From Akebia trifoliata (lineage: Eukaryota; Streptophyta; Magnoliopsida; Ranunculales; Lardizabalaceae), in assembly GCA_017979445.1 (NCBI GenBank), contig CM030717.1:13006086-13070085 (forward strand): a DNA stretch of 64,000 nt, in the 5' to 3' direction. Under the pieces are notes generated by a model. That model worked only from the letters and a program-made list of their open reading frames with translations. It had not been told where the DNA came from and made no database searches. Shown here piece by piece: positions 35,458-46,796 of the stretch. The position numbers were made by a program, and so were the translations under genes. Within the stretch, counting starts at the first letter, position 1; each line of letters starts with the position of its first letter.

Positions 35458-35763
35458 TCAATCGGAATCACTTGAGGAAGGTTGAGATAGAGTCAAAGAG
35501 GTAGTAAGCATAACAGCAAACTGGTTCGGAGGCTGGACAGGTAGTGGTCGACATGTAGGATTTGGAAGTTGGGGTTGGTAATTGAGATTGGCTCTATGGT
35601 AACAAGTAAAGGCAGAGTGACCCGGTTTGAAACATATCTGGCATTGGGGCCTATTACCAAATGGACGTGGTGACCATGAGTGTGATGTCAGTGGAGGTTT
35701 GCCAAGAAGGCCCGGAGTATTGGGAAGGTAATAGGGCTGTTTGGGTGAGTATGGAGGAGGCAT
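35458..35763 (-). pseudogene. Copia gag C-terminus with zinc knuckle (E5)
   Basis: A Pro-rich stretch with CQICFKPGHSAFTCYHR, a complete CX2CX4HX4C nucleic-acid-binding knuckle, followed by a Pro/Gln-rich linker leading to the protease. Separated from the gag body by frame changes. Confidence 0.85.
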
Positions 35764-35867
35764 TTATGGTGGTTTGGATGGGTAGAATGGCTTATTTTTC
35801 TTTGGAGAAGGATGGGTGGCGAGGTCGGCTTGAGCAAAGGCAAGTTGTTGAACTGCTGAGCGTTGAG

Positions 35868-36299
35868 TTAGGCGGTACTCAAAAGTATGGAGAAGGCTGA
35901 AAACTTTTTCCAAAGGAGGTCAATCAGGTTTGTTCTAAATAGAAGTGACGAATGAGTCATATTCTGCTCCAAGGCCTTCCAAAACGAGAATGAGTTTCTC
36001 CCTGTAAGGCAGTGGTTCACCAATGGTAGAGTAATGGTCAAAATAGATTTAAGACGAGAAACATAATCAGTGACAGTCAAACCATCTTTCTTTATGGTTT
36101 GCAACTGAGAACTAAGGCCCATCATGGTGGCTATGGATAGAGAATGATACATCTGGGTTAGAAAACACCAAATATCACGAGCTGTGTTGTATTCAACAAT
36201 ACAAGCCATCATCGCAGGTGTTAGAAAGGAATAGATCCAACTCATCACTAGCCGATTGAGACGTTCCCAACTAATGAACTCTGAATTGGGCTTAAGCAT
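35868..36299 (-). pseudogene. Copia gag body (E5)
   Basis: Contains LNRLVMSWIYSFLTPAMMAC and TARDIWCFLTQMYHSLSIAT, then LSSQLQTIKKDGLTVTDYVS, the capsid pattern of plant copia (UBN2-like). 36719-36513 upstream holds the Pro/Thr-rich N-terminus in another frame. Confidence 0.82.
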
Positions 36300-36671
36300 T
36301 TAGGCATCGAGAAAACGATGAGGAATAGTAGTAGTGCCTTCAAGGTAATCCTCAAGTCCATGAGCAATAATGATGTTGAGCATCTAATTACACCAAAGGA
36401 GAAGGTTCGTCTCATCGAGTTTGATGGACAAAGGTTGTGTTAAGGATGGAAAAGGAAGATTAAATGGGGCAGGTTGTTGTTGAGCAAGAATAGGAGGAGC
36501 AGGTATATGAATCTAGTGTAGGAAAGGTACAGGAGCAGGTGGTTGTGAAGCCCTAGGTGGTGAAACTAGGGTAGGGTTATTGGCTGTCAGTGGACCAGTA
36601 ACACTAGCAATAAAATTTGGAGAGTCTGTCATGGGTAAAGGGGTGGGGACGCCTGGTTTGCTCTGATACCA

Positions 36672-36879
36672 TAAAGAGGAGACAATAAAGTAAAGAAAGT
36701 ACTGCCAAAACCAACTCAATGAATGATGCTGGGAAGAATTGTATTAATAGAAGAATTAGTATATACATGTAGGCTATACAAAAAAAGGAATCCTGGTAAG
36801 CAGGACCACAAGTTAAATATAACTACCTGTAACTAATTACAATATCAGAGTAATTACAAAATGCTAATCTTGCTTATCA
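36672..36879 (-). repeat. E5 5' LTR
   Basis: 208 bp, TGATAAGCAA start on the minus strand, followed directly by the PBS at 36671-36660. Confidence 0.9.
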
Positions 36880-36884
36880 TCCAT

Positions 36885-37351
36885 CAACTACAATCCTTCA
36901 ATATCTTGTCAAGAATTTTTTTGTACCATTATCGTCTATGTCTGCTGTTTAGCCTTGTGTCATTCTTGTCAATGTTCTAAGAGTCACAAACTCCGCTTTA
37001 GTGAGTTTTCTTTTCAGAGTTGTGGTCTTCTTGTTCTAATTTACACTAATGTATGGGGTTCATGCATCCCTAGTTGAATCAATGGACAATTTTAAATATT
37101 ACATCATTTTCATTGATCATTTTACTAAATATGGGGTTCATGCATCCACACGGCTTTATCCTCTCAAAAAGAAATTAGATGTTTTCTCTCTTTTTCCTAA
37201 GTTCAAAGTTATGGTTGAAAATTATTTTAAAACTTCAATTTATTTTAATGACAAGGGCAAGTATCAAAAACTCAGCGCACTTCTCTCTATACATGGTATC
37301 ACTCACTTTGCCACCCCCACACCCTTCAACACAATGGTGTCACTGAACGTC
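36885..37351 (+). pseudogene. Copia integrase remnant (E4), between E5 and E2
   Basis: Resumes the pre-integrase domain after E5 and runs into integrase: LIYTNVWGSC near 37035, MDNFKYYIIFIDHFTKY near 37082-37130, then YPLKKKLDVFSLFPKFKVMV. 37049-37390 is open but its last codons belong to the E2 LTR. E4 coding breaks at 37356 within the 'ERRHRHIVET' block and resumes at 48391. A short duplication of ggggttcatgcatcc is visible at 37056 and 37132. Confidence 0.8.
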
Positions 37352-37356
37352 AACAT

Positions 37357-38981
37357 TGTAGACACCCCATTTTTGCACTCGCCTGATTAATCAACTCGTC
37401 AACCCGATCGCAACGGTTCCCAATGATGGATGTTTATTCCAATACTTTATTTTGTTACCAGATATGTTTCAGAAATTCGGATGAGGTATCTCGAACTGAC
37501 AAAACTTTAGAAACCACACTACGCTAGGAAAATACAATCCTAGAAACATAAAAATCATCATCTTGCAGACCAAAAAGAAGCTTCACAATAAAAATCACTA
37601 AAAATAACCAAATTACCAAAATACCCCTAACATCAAAACAACCCTAGAGCCTACGTTACGATTAGGAAAACTCATTCAAACATATAAAATAACAAATCGA
37701 AACCAAATAAATCATTTCGCCAATTTTCACAAAATTCGACAAAATTACGAAAATGCCCCTCATAAAGTTCACGACCATTTCATACAAAAAAATTCATAAA
37801 TGATAAAAACCAACATTCTCATTGAATTCCTTATGAAAAACTGATTTCAAAACATCCTGAAACATTGAAAAATGACTTAAAACGTAAAAAATCCTCTCCG
37901 AGGGAAAAACGGTAATTTTACAACTTTAATAATTAAAATTTTTAAAATTAATAAACAAATCATTAAATAATGTAAAGTGAAACATTAAAGTCAATCAAGT
38001 AAGACTAAAGTCAATCTTAAAGTCAATCAAGTAAGACTAAAGTTAATCTTAAAGTCAATCAAGTAAGACTAAAGTCAAGATATTAAAAGTCAACCAAGAA
38101 TGACTAAAGCCAAAGTATTAAAGTCAATCTCATAAGACTAAAGTCAAAATCCTAAATCAAACCCTAATCTAAACTAATCAAGTCAAACTCATAAAAATAA
38201 AGTCAAAATCCTAAATCAAAATCCTAAACTAAACTAATCAAGTCAATCTCATAAGATTAAAGTCAAAACCCTAAATTGAAACCCTAAAGACTAAGTCAAT
38301 CTCATAAGACTAAAGTCAAAACCCTAATTAAAACTCTAAAAAAAATCCTAATCAAATCCTAATGCTTCTAAAAAACTTTATAAATAGGAGCCTCCACACC
38401 CTATTTTCATATCAAAGAAAAAATCCTATAAAAATAGGTGAAAAAGCCTCAACAACCTCTCCAAAACCCTAATTTTGGAGCCCCAACTCCTTACCTAACA
38501 CCCATACTTCGATTTTAGCCTGAAAAACATCTAGAAATCTTTCAAAAATACTCTAAAATTCATAACAAATTCGAAGCATCCAAATCCAAAAAGGAGATAC
38601 CTTGCCTCGGAGATCAGAAATCAAATCATGAGACAGAACGAAATAAGGAGTACGGTACAAATAGTAGTTTCACCAGATCTGAGGGAATAGAACCTTTACG
38701 TATCGAAGTTAACATTTCTATTATTTTTTATCTAGATTTTACTATTAGCAATGTAGTCTTATTTGGGATAAGTAGAGACCGGTACTGGCCGGGCGGGGTT
38801 GGTGCCTAACACCTTCCAACCCTGTAATGTGATCCCCGGATTCAGTTTTTCTGTAGTAGATTAGTCTTTTATCCGTTTAGAGTCAGTATTCGATTCCTAG
38901 ACCTTAATAACTAGGTGGCGACTCCCAAACCTCAAGGGTCAAAAGCGAATCCACGCACCCCACGGATTGAGGGCGCTTTCA
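37357..38981 (+). repeat. E2 5' LTR
   Basis: 1625 bp, TGTAGACACCCC to GGGCGCTTTCA. It contains a stretch (37980-38340) of short repeats with aaagtcaatcaagtaagact and taagactaaagtcaaa. It has one more repeat unit than the 3' LTR. The first 130 bp differ from the 3' LTR at about eight positions by eye. Confidence 0.93.
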
Positions 38982-38982
38982 G

Positions 38983-39000
38983 TGGCGACTCCACTAGGGA
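38983..39000 (+). other. E2 primer binding site
   Basis: TGGCGACTCCACTAGGGA, one base after the LTR; one change from the E1 site. Confidence 0.75.
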
Positions 39001-39179
39001 CTATTGAGGATTAGACTTGAAAAATCCCAAGTATGGGAGCATTGCTAGGATGACCTAATTTTTTTTTATTTAGTTCGATTTATTTTATTTATTTATTTAT
39101 TTTTGTGGTTTGATTGTGAGTGATTTGGGTATTGTATTTTTGTCCCATTAAGGGTCTTTTTTTTATGATCCCTAAATAA

Positions 39180-39965
39180 TGAAATATTCAAATTGACATA
39201 TGAAAATGATGGAATGATGAAGGTTGGGACAGCAATGTTAAAATATTTTTATAGAATATTCTAGTAAGAATTAAGTCTGGATACCTTTAATAAAATGTAG
39301 ATCCCATCAAGTAGATTAATTTAGAATTTGAATTCACTCAATTTCGTTATCGGGAGCCTTAGATATCATCGATGCAAGTTCAACATGTAAATCTAGAATT
39401 GTTGCTGAATGAAGGTCGGGACAGCAATTTTAAAAGGTTTTTATAGAATATTCTAGTTAGAATTAGGTCTAGGCACCTATTAATAAAACGTAGATCTCAT
39501 CGATTAAATTAATTTAAAACTTGAATTCACTCAATTTCATTATCGGAAGCCATAGATATCATCGATGCAAGTTCAATATGTAAATCTGGAATTTTTGTTG
39601 AATGAATGTTGGGACAGCAATGTTAAAATATTTTTACAGAATATTCTAGTGATAATTAAGTCTAGGCACCTTTAATAAAATGTAGATCTCATCGAGTAGA
39701 TTAATTTAGAACTTGAATTCACTCAATTTCATTATCGGGAGCCTTAGATATCATCGATGCAAGTTCAATATGTAAATCTGGAATTGTTGCTGAATGAATG
39801 TTGGGACAGCAATGTTAAAACGTTTTACAGAACATTCTAGTCAGAATTAGGTCTGAGCACCTATTAATAAAACGTAGATCCCATCGAATAGATTAATTTA
39901 GAATCTAAATTCACTCGATTTCATTATCGGGAGCCTTAGATATCATCGATGCAAGTTCTGATTGC
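39180..39965 (+). repeat. E2 leader tandem repeat (about 190 bp, four units)
   Basis: Units start with ttgggacagcaatgttaaaa at about 39226, 39415, 39608 and 39800 and each include cgggagccttagatatcatc and gatgcaagttcaa. E1 has two units in the same relative place. Confidence 0.9.
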
Positions 39966-40344
39966 ATTTTCCTAATTCACAGAAAATCCGAATTTATCTA
40001 ATGTTAACACAGTTAATGTTCCTGAGAGCGAGCTCATTTGGCACTAAGATCTTTCTCTTTGATTTTCCTTTGGGATGTGTTTCTAGTTTTTTTTTAATTT
40101 AAAAAAAAAAAAAAAAAAGGTTCATCGCTCCTCATCTCAACAATTATCATTCTATCATCAATGTAACATCTATTGGAATCTTGATTTATTTAGGATCACC
40201 CAAAGCAACCCTTGATTGGACCATAAAATTATAAAAATTGTGTCTATTGCAATGATTGGATCTAATTGATTATTATATGTTATACTCATTGATTGACCTA
40301 CCATAATTGATGTATGCAGGAGATGTGCATGTTTAAATCTTAAA

Positions 40345-41170
40345 TTGAACTATATAAATATGTTTTTGATCAATGTATGTCTGCACTTGTATGATTTAAT
40401 ATCCTCTTTTGTATGGTTTAATTGGACCCATGACTTAATATGTTTAAAAAAGGCCCCGGGCACACCCCACCCTGTTTTGCACACACCACATGCACGTTTA
40501 CTATTTTGCACACTTACATGTCCTATATAGCCAATGTGGCACTAGTGCGTGGCCCGATCTCTTCGGAGATGCTACGCCATTCATGAAAACCACAACTCCA
40601 GTCACGTACCTTAGGGTATATCAAACTGGGGCATCAATACTGTCTGAGCAGGTGATTCTGAAAGGTATATTGATGCACCCAGGCTGGAGCAACCGGAGCC
40701 TTTGAGCTATTGTGAGCCACACAGTCACATGTCCCGATTGCCAACGTAGTACTAGTACGTGGTCGGTCCCCTCGTGGGATGCCAAACCATTTATGAAAGC
40801 TAAAACTCTTGACTCGTACCCATAGGTATGTAAAAGATAATATAAGTATATCAATTGCACTTCTTGGTCAAAATCGGTGCCTAAGAGAGATCTTGCCCCG
40901 CTGTACCCTACTGTATGAGGGGGATAGATTACGTCTATTATAGACGAGAGGTATTTAAGTGGGCCCTTGCTCAGCATTGTGCGCCACCTCTCAACTGGAG
41001 ATCAAACTGGCTGTTTTTGACTTCAGAAAAGTGAGTTGAGGTTTTAGATTATCACCTATACGGTATATCAAATCAAGTCACCACGTATCGAGAGGTATAT
41101 AAGTGTATTTGGGCAAGGGTGGCCAGATAAAAATCCATTGCACATAGTAAGCTTAGAGTTTAGAAACCTT
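40345..41170 (+). repeat. E2 leader: duplicated module and conserved leader
   Basis: Contains the two diverged modules described for E1, at about 40500-40620 and 40720-40820. An antisense ORF (40977-40621) with YESRVLAFINGLASHEG and LRWQSGHVTVWLTIAQRLR resembles one in the E1 leader (20164-20421). It is not known to be translated. Confidence 0.55.
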
Positions 41171-42250
41171 CCCTATAGGTCACGACTCGAACTTATCGTG
41201 GGTGTTCCCGGGTTGTTCATTGAATGGAATCTTATGAGACTTTGTGATTGATATGAATGTATGTGAATGATGATATCAGAATGCATGTGAATGATGAAAT
41301 GGATGTATATGAATGATGAGATCAGGAATGTATGGTTGTCCTCAAGGATCAAAAATTTTGTTTTGAAAATTAAAATGAGTGCACCGACCCAATAAAGAAT
41401 CCATTTTTGGAAATAATTCGTAATGACCCAGTCCATCTCGATCCAACAATCATGGTGGGCCGAGCCATTTAAATCAAAATGAAAATCAAATTCTTTGCTA
41501 AATTCGGGTTTCAACCCATTTTCAAATAAGGAAAATGATTTACAAAAGAAAAACATTTTCTAGGAAAAATGTTTTCCAAAAGAAAATACTTTCCAAAAGA
41601 AATGAAAAAGAAATAAAAATGATTTACAAAAGATCTATTTTTGCATGAAAAATTTTGAAATATGTTTTTTACCAAAAATCCATTTTTTGCATGGACCTTG
41701 GAAAATTACCAAAATATGTTTTTCTAAAAAGAAAATGATTGCAAAAAATAATTAGATTTGAGAAAATTATTCAATGAAAAACATTATTTGTCAATATTTT
41801 TCAATAGTGTAGTAAAATTATTTTCCTTCTAAATAATCATTACATGGATGAATTGTTTAATGGATTGGTGCACAGAATTCAATAAAATCTCAGGATTCAT
41901 TTAAAATGTTATCAAGGGGGTGACACTGAAATTGATTAAATTCACCTTCAAAGAGGTTTAAGGGTTATCATTGTACCTAAGCTCAATCGTCCATCGGCTT
42001 ATAAGTCTGGTCAGTTATAACAAACGTCAATATCAAGTCAACAGTCAGAAATGACCTTAGAATTTCTCAACATCGCCCAGTTGTTTCCTAAAGATCATAG
42101 TGCTCAATCCTACCGGTTGTAAGCAATATCTCAGTCCTCAGTCCTAATCAAACTCGTGTGGGTACTTGTCTTAAGTTTTCATGAGTCATTTGGGTTAGCT
42201 CGAGTCCTTTTTTCCAGCAAGGTCATGTCTTCCTTGGATTGAGTCTACTT
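41171..42250 (+). other. E2 internal stretch without recognised coding sense
   Basis: The place where gag and protease would be expected. I see A-rich stretches (gaaaatgatttacaaaagaa type, 41525-41660) and no gag motifs, so gag appears to be lost. Confidence 0.55.
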
Positions 42251-42439
42251 TTTTCTATTGAGTCAAGTTAGTTCATCGAGTCTATAGAGGTGTCTGTTGC
42301 CCCATCTGAAATTGATCGGATAAAGGAAATTTTTGAATACCTCGAGCGCATTAACGAATTAAATAATAATTTGATAGATTTCGTCTCTGAACAAGAAGAT
42401 AAGAGTCGGGCTCAACCTTTAATCGAGAAAGGAAAGGTC

Positions 42440-42575
42440 TTTGACCTCGAAACAAAAAATAATTCCTAAAGAAATTCAAATAGAAACCATCTTATCCTTA
42501 AAGGAACACGAGGGGATAATGAATTTACTCAGAAATTTCAAAAGACTTGTTCGTGTGATCATATGAGGGTATGTT
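42440..42575 (+). pseudogene. RT N-terminal fringe of E2
   Basis: One frame reads KEIQIETILSLKEHEGIMNL followed by LRNFKRLV, which resembles the segment before RT in Tat/Ogre polyproteins. It is followed, without the RT palm, by integrase sequence, which suggests a large internal deletion with its join between about 42575 and 42660. Confidence 0.5.
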
Positions 42576-42649
42576 AGGTACAAGCTTGGGTGTTGTTCAA
42601 TATGGAATAGATACTCGTCTATATCAATGGAATCAAAGAAGATGTTATA

Positions 42650-43290
42650 AAATATATCAGTGTTATCCTCACTACATCTTGAGTTGCCAATCACATATTA
42701 TCAATCAATATGGGGATACCTTTTGAACTGATCTCTGATAATGAGTCGTATTTCAAAGCATAAATCATTACTCTGTGTTGAAGATCTGAAAACACAAATC
42801 CTCCCCCTACCGTCCTCAGATCAATGGAACGGTTGAAGCAGTTAGTAAGAGTCTCAAGATTATCATCAGGAAAATGTGTCAATCACATCGAGATTGGTCA
42901 GAAAAATTATCATTCACGCTATGGACATATCGAACTTCAATTCGATCCTCTACTAGAGCTACTCCCTACTCCTTAGTGTATGGCATGGAAGCAGTCTTGC
43001 CAGTTGAATTGGAAATTTCATCTCTCAAGGTCTTGTTAGAAAATCATTTGTTAAAAATAGATTGGGTTCGTCAGTAGTATGAAGAATTAAACTTGATCGA
43101 AGAAAACGAGTTAAAGCCCTGTACCACATGCAAGCTTATCTAAGAAGAGTCACCCGTGCATTTGACAAGAAGGTCAAAGCTCATCATTTACAAGTCAAGG
43201 ATTTAACTATCAGACTTCAAAGAAAATTGAACACTCCTCCTCGACTATAAGAGAAAGTCTGAACCCAATTGGAGAAATTCATTCATTAAG
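42650..43290 (+). pseudogene. Gypsy integrase, C-terminal half (E2)
   Basis: INMGIPFELISDNESYFK (42705-42760) is the integrase core around its second catalytic Asp. A frame change leads to the usual 'PQINGTVEAVSKSLK' block near 42810-42860. 42874-43077 is open: MCQSHRDWSEKLSFTLWTYR, then RSSTRATPYSLVYGMEAVLP and VELEISSLKVLL. YEELNLIEEN follows after a stop. The pattern is typical of Tat/Ogre integrase. The N-terminal zinc-binding domain and the first catalytic residue are missing. Confidence 0.82.
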
Positions 43291-43879
43291 GAAATACTGT
43301 ATGGAAAGTCGTCAGACTTCAAGATCATGATGGAAGTGAACTACAAAAACCAACCAACCTTGACCAGATCAAGCGGTACTACATTTAAGGAGGCCATCTT
43401 TGGCCGAATCAATTCTTCTATTACCCAGTTCAATATATCATTTCTCGGCCCTTTTACAGTCTTTTCAAAAAGAAAAAAATTATGCCTTCTTCTTTCTCAG
43501 CCCGATCACCTAAACTAGGGGAGGGAAAAATTAGAACTATATCTTGGTCTGATCCCAAAATTTTGGGGTACGTAGGCAACCTGAGAAGTTACTTCAGGCC
43601 CGACCACATCAAAAAAAATATAGATTCCTCGAAAAAAAATCTAGGAAAAATTCAAAAGAAATATCATCCAAAATGGGGAAGAAAATTCAAGAAAAATTTT
43701 TAAATGAAATGCCACACAAGGGGCATTTCGGCTTTTTAGCCTCAAAATTCCTTTCTTTTTATATCCAGTCCTAAGCTTACCTATAAAAGTCCTCCTAAGT
43801 ACCGTACGAAAAGTCAAGAAAGATAGCAAAGCATGATCAGACAGTAACTCTAGAAGTTCAGAGGAGAATAAAAAGATAA

Positions 43880-44110
43880 AAAATGATGAAGCCTACTAAG
43901 TTGAAAATCCGAAAAGGGCGACTTAAGCAAAAATTAAGGTAAGCTCGCAGGGTTGAAAATCTGAAAGGGTAACTTTGACAACAATCAGAGCCAAGAAAAA
44001 AAAAAGAAGCTCGCTAGATCGAAAACCTGAAAAGACGATCTAGGCAAAAACTAGAGCAAGCTCAATAGATTGAAAACCTGAAAAGGTGATCTAGGCAAAA
44101 GTTAGAGCAA
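43880..44110 (+). repeat. E2 3'-UTR short repeat shared with E1
   Basis: Three to four imperfect units with ttgaaaacctgaaaaggtga and tctaggcaaaaactagagca. Reverse-complement equivalent of E1 16440-16665. Confidence 0.65.
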
Positions 44111-44789
44111 CAAAGAAAAATAGAAGAAAATTCCAAGCTGAGAACGGTCCGAGCTGAAACATCAGAAGTCTGAATAATCAAGTTCAATACTTAGCTTAAA
44201 CTAGGCATAGACTCAGAAGCCACAAGTATCTTGTCTACGATCGATCTGAAAATTCTTACTTCCCCAAGTGAACCAATGGAGATAAGGGTGAATTTTATGA
44301 TGAGTCTCAAAAGGAAATATTATGTTCTCTTGAGCCTGACTCAAAATCTTCAATAAAATTAATCAAAATTAAAAGTTGGATCTTTATTGCACTTGTAGTA
44401 ATCAAATATTTCAAACCTTCAAATAAGGGGCATTTTTCTTTTCTCTTTAAATATGTAATTTCCCCCCTTGTACCAGAGGTATTTTTTTAATGATGTGTTT
44501 AATTATCTTCAATTCCATGTTTATTACCAAATTAGGGATATTTTGTTTTTGAGCAATGTTAATCCTAAAAGATAATGGGAACCCCAAACTTAAAGTTACC
44601 CTCTTGATAACAGTTTTTCGAAAAACCCTTGAAGTTCAAAAGAAATAAAAACTCAGGTTTTAAATTCATAAAACTTTTAAAAAAAAAAAAAAAAACCCTT
44701 AAGGGTCAAACAAAAGCGTTCTTGATCTCATATTTTGGTTTTCTCCCAGAGAATAACTCATTTATCTAAAGTAAGAGATAAGGCATTCT

Positions 44790-45000
44790 TTCGTTCCTAG
44801 ATTCATTAATCTTTTTCTAGATCCATTCATTCTTGGATTCGATCATTTCTCTTCCAGATTCATTATCTTCCAGACTTATTCATTCATTCCCCGATTCAAT
44901 CGTTATTCTCCAGATTCATTTTCAATCTTATCCAGATTCATTTTAATCATTCTTCTCCAGATTCATTCATTCTTTCCCAAAATTCATTCATTCCTCAGCC
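44790..45000 (+). repeat. Short cattcwttctccagattcat-type repeat
   Basis: Recurrent ccagattcattcattc words with irregular spacing, directly before the main array of E2. Pyrimidine-rich. Confidence 0.6.
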
Positions 45001-46456
45001 AGTTTTGCACAGTTGCCGCCAAGGGTTATCTTGGATTTTGCTCAGTTGTCGCCAAGGGTTATCTTGGATTTTACTCAGTTGCCGCCCAGAGTTATCTTGG
45101 ATTTTGCTCAGTTGCCACCAAGGGTTATCTTGGATTTTGCTCAGTTGCCTCCAAGAGTTATCTTAGATTTTGCTCAGTTACCGCCGAGGGTTTTCTCGGA
45201 ACTATGCTCAGATGCTGTCGAGGATTTTCTCAAAATTATGCTCAATTACCGCCGAGGGTTTTCTCGGAACTATGCTCAGATGCCGCCGAGGGTTTTCTCG
45301 AAACTATGCTCAGATGCCGTCGAGGATTTTCTCAGAATTATGCTCAGTTACCACCGAGGGTTTTCTCGAAATTATGCTCAGATGCCGCCAAGGGTTTTCT
45401 TGGAATTATGCTTAGTTACCGCCGAAGGCTTTCTCGGAACTATGCTCAGATACTACCGAGGGTTTTCTCGGAACTATGCTCAGTTACCGTCGAGGATTTT
45501 CTCGGAATTATGCTCAGATGCCACCAAGGATTTTCTCGAAATTATGCTCAAATGCCGCCGAGGGTTTTCTCGGAACTATGTTCAGATGCCGCCAAGGGTT
45601 TTCTTGGAATTATGCTCAGATGCCGCCGAGGGTTTTCTCAAAACTATGCTCAGTTACCGCCGAGGGTTTTCTCGGAATTATGCTCAGATGCCGCCAAGGG
45701 TTTTCTTGGAATTATGCTTAGATACCGCCGAGGATTTTCTCGGAACTATGCTCAAATGCGTTGGAATTCTGCTCAGATGCCGCCAAGGGTTTTCTTGGAA
45801 TTATGCTCAGATGCCGCCAAGGGTTTGCTTCGAATTATGCTCAGATGCCGTCGAGGGTTTTCTCGGAACTATGCTCAGTTACCGTCGAGGGTTTTCTCAG
45901 AATTTTGCTCAGATGTCGCCAAGGGTTTTCTTGGAATTATGCTCAGATGCCGCCGAGGGTTTTCTCGGAACTATGCTCAGATACCGCCAAGGGTTTTCTT
46001 GGAATTATGCTCAGATGCCGCCAAGGGTTTTCTTGGAATTATGCTCAGATGCCGTCGAGGGTTTTCTCGGAACTATGCTCAGATGCCGCCAAGGGTTTTC
46101 TTGGAATTATGCTCAGATGCCGCCGATGGTTTTCTCAAAACTATGCTCAGTTACCGCCAAGGGTTTTCTCGAAATTATGCTCAAATGCCGCCGAGGGTTT
46201 TCTCGAAACTATGCTCAGATGCCGCCAAGGGTTTTCTTGGAATTATACTCAGATGGCACCGAGGGATTTCTCGGAACTATGCTCAGTTACCATCGAGGGT
46301 TTTCTCGAAATTATACTCAGATGCCGCCAAGGGTTTTTTGGAATTATGCTCAGTTACCGTCAAGGGTTTTCTCGAAACTATGCTCAGATGCCGTCGAGGG
46401 TTTTCTCGAAATTATGCTCAGATGCCGCCAAGGGTTTTCTTGGAATTATGCTCAGT
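45001..46456 (+). repeat. E2 3'-UTR array: 33-bp units then 34-bp units
   Basis: About 43 tandem units. The first five or so (to about 45186) are 33 bp (ttgccgccaagggttatctt, ggattttgctcag) and encode an in-frame LPPRVILDFAQ repeat. The rest are 34 bp (atgccgccgagggttttctc, ggaactatgctcag). Because 34 is one more than a multiple of three, the frame rotates each unit and three units (102 bp) give a 34-residue period. Units alternate between 'ccgagg/ctcgg' and 'ccaagg/cttgg' types, keeping an internal palindrome (ccgag...ctcgg). All three forward frames are open for over 1 kb in places; this follows from the repeat and is not evidence for a protein. Confidence 0.95.
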
Positions 46457-46782
46457 TTATATTCACTTCATGATCAGATTTGACTCATTTCCAACTCAAA
46501 CTCTTTGAAATCTATCTCAGATTTTGAGTCCACACACTTGCACAGTTGTTACATCAGTCAAGGAGAATTTTCTAAAATTCAAGGATCTGACACTACCAGT
46601 GAGAGCTCACACTCAAGGACTTGACATTTTTCTAGTTCGGGGAGAGTTTTACCCTTAAGGATCCGAATACCCCGACGAATTGCTAAATCAGGCTGCAAAA
46701 TGAACTGTCACTAGCTTTGACATTCGGATATCGCACTATCTATAAAAATAGATTTGCTATCTAGTTTGCTTCAACCCACTGC

Positions 46783-46794
46783 CAAAGAGGGGCA
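46783..46794 (+). other. E2 polypurine tract
   Basis: caaagaggggca lies two bases before the TGTAGACA of the 3' LTR. Confidence 0.75.
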
Positions 46795-46796
46795 TC

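Larger units (their letters stand above)
32031..36879 (-). mobile_element. Ty1/copia retrotransposon E5
   Basis: 4849 bp on the minus strand. LTRs 36672-36879 (5') and 32031-32221 (3'). Exact target duplication TCCAT at 32026-32030 and 36880-36884. The PBS TGGTATCAGAGC (36671-36660) matches the initiator-Met consensus and a polypurine tract (TTTGTGGGGGGA) precedes the 3' LTR. All copia domains are present in order but with frameshifts and stops. It entered E4 within the pre-integrase coding region. Confidence 0.93.

Noticed and set aside
41173..41556. 127-codon minus-strand ORF in E2
   Set aside because: No family resemblance, AT-rich leader sequence, not present in E1.
45013..46508. Long plus-strand ORFs (up to 486 codons) with a 34-residue repeat
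   Set aside because: They are translations of a 34-bp array with no stop in any forward frame. Three frames give the same peptides, the array lies in a retrotransposon 3' UTR, and no start context or domain supports a protein.
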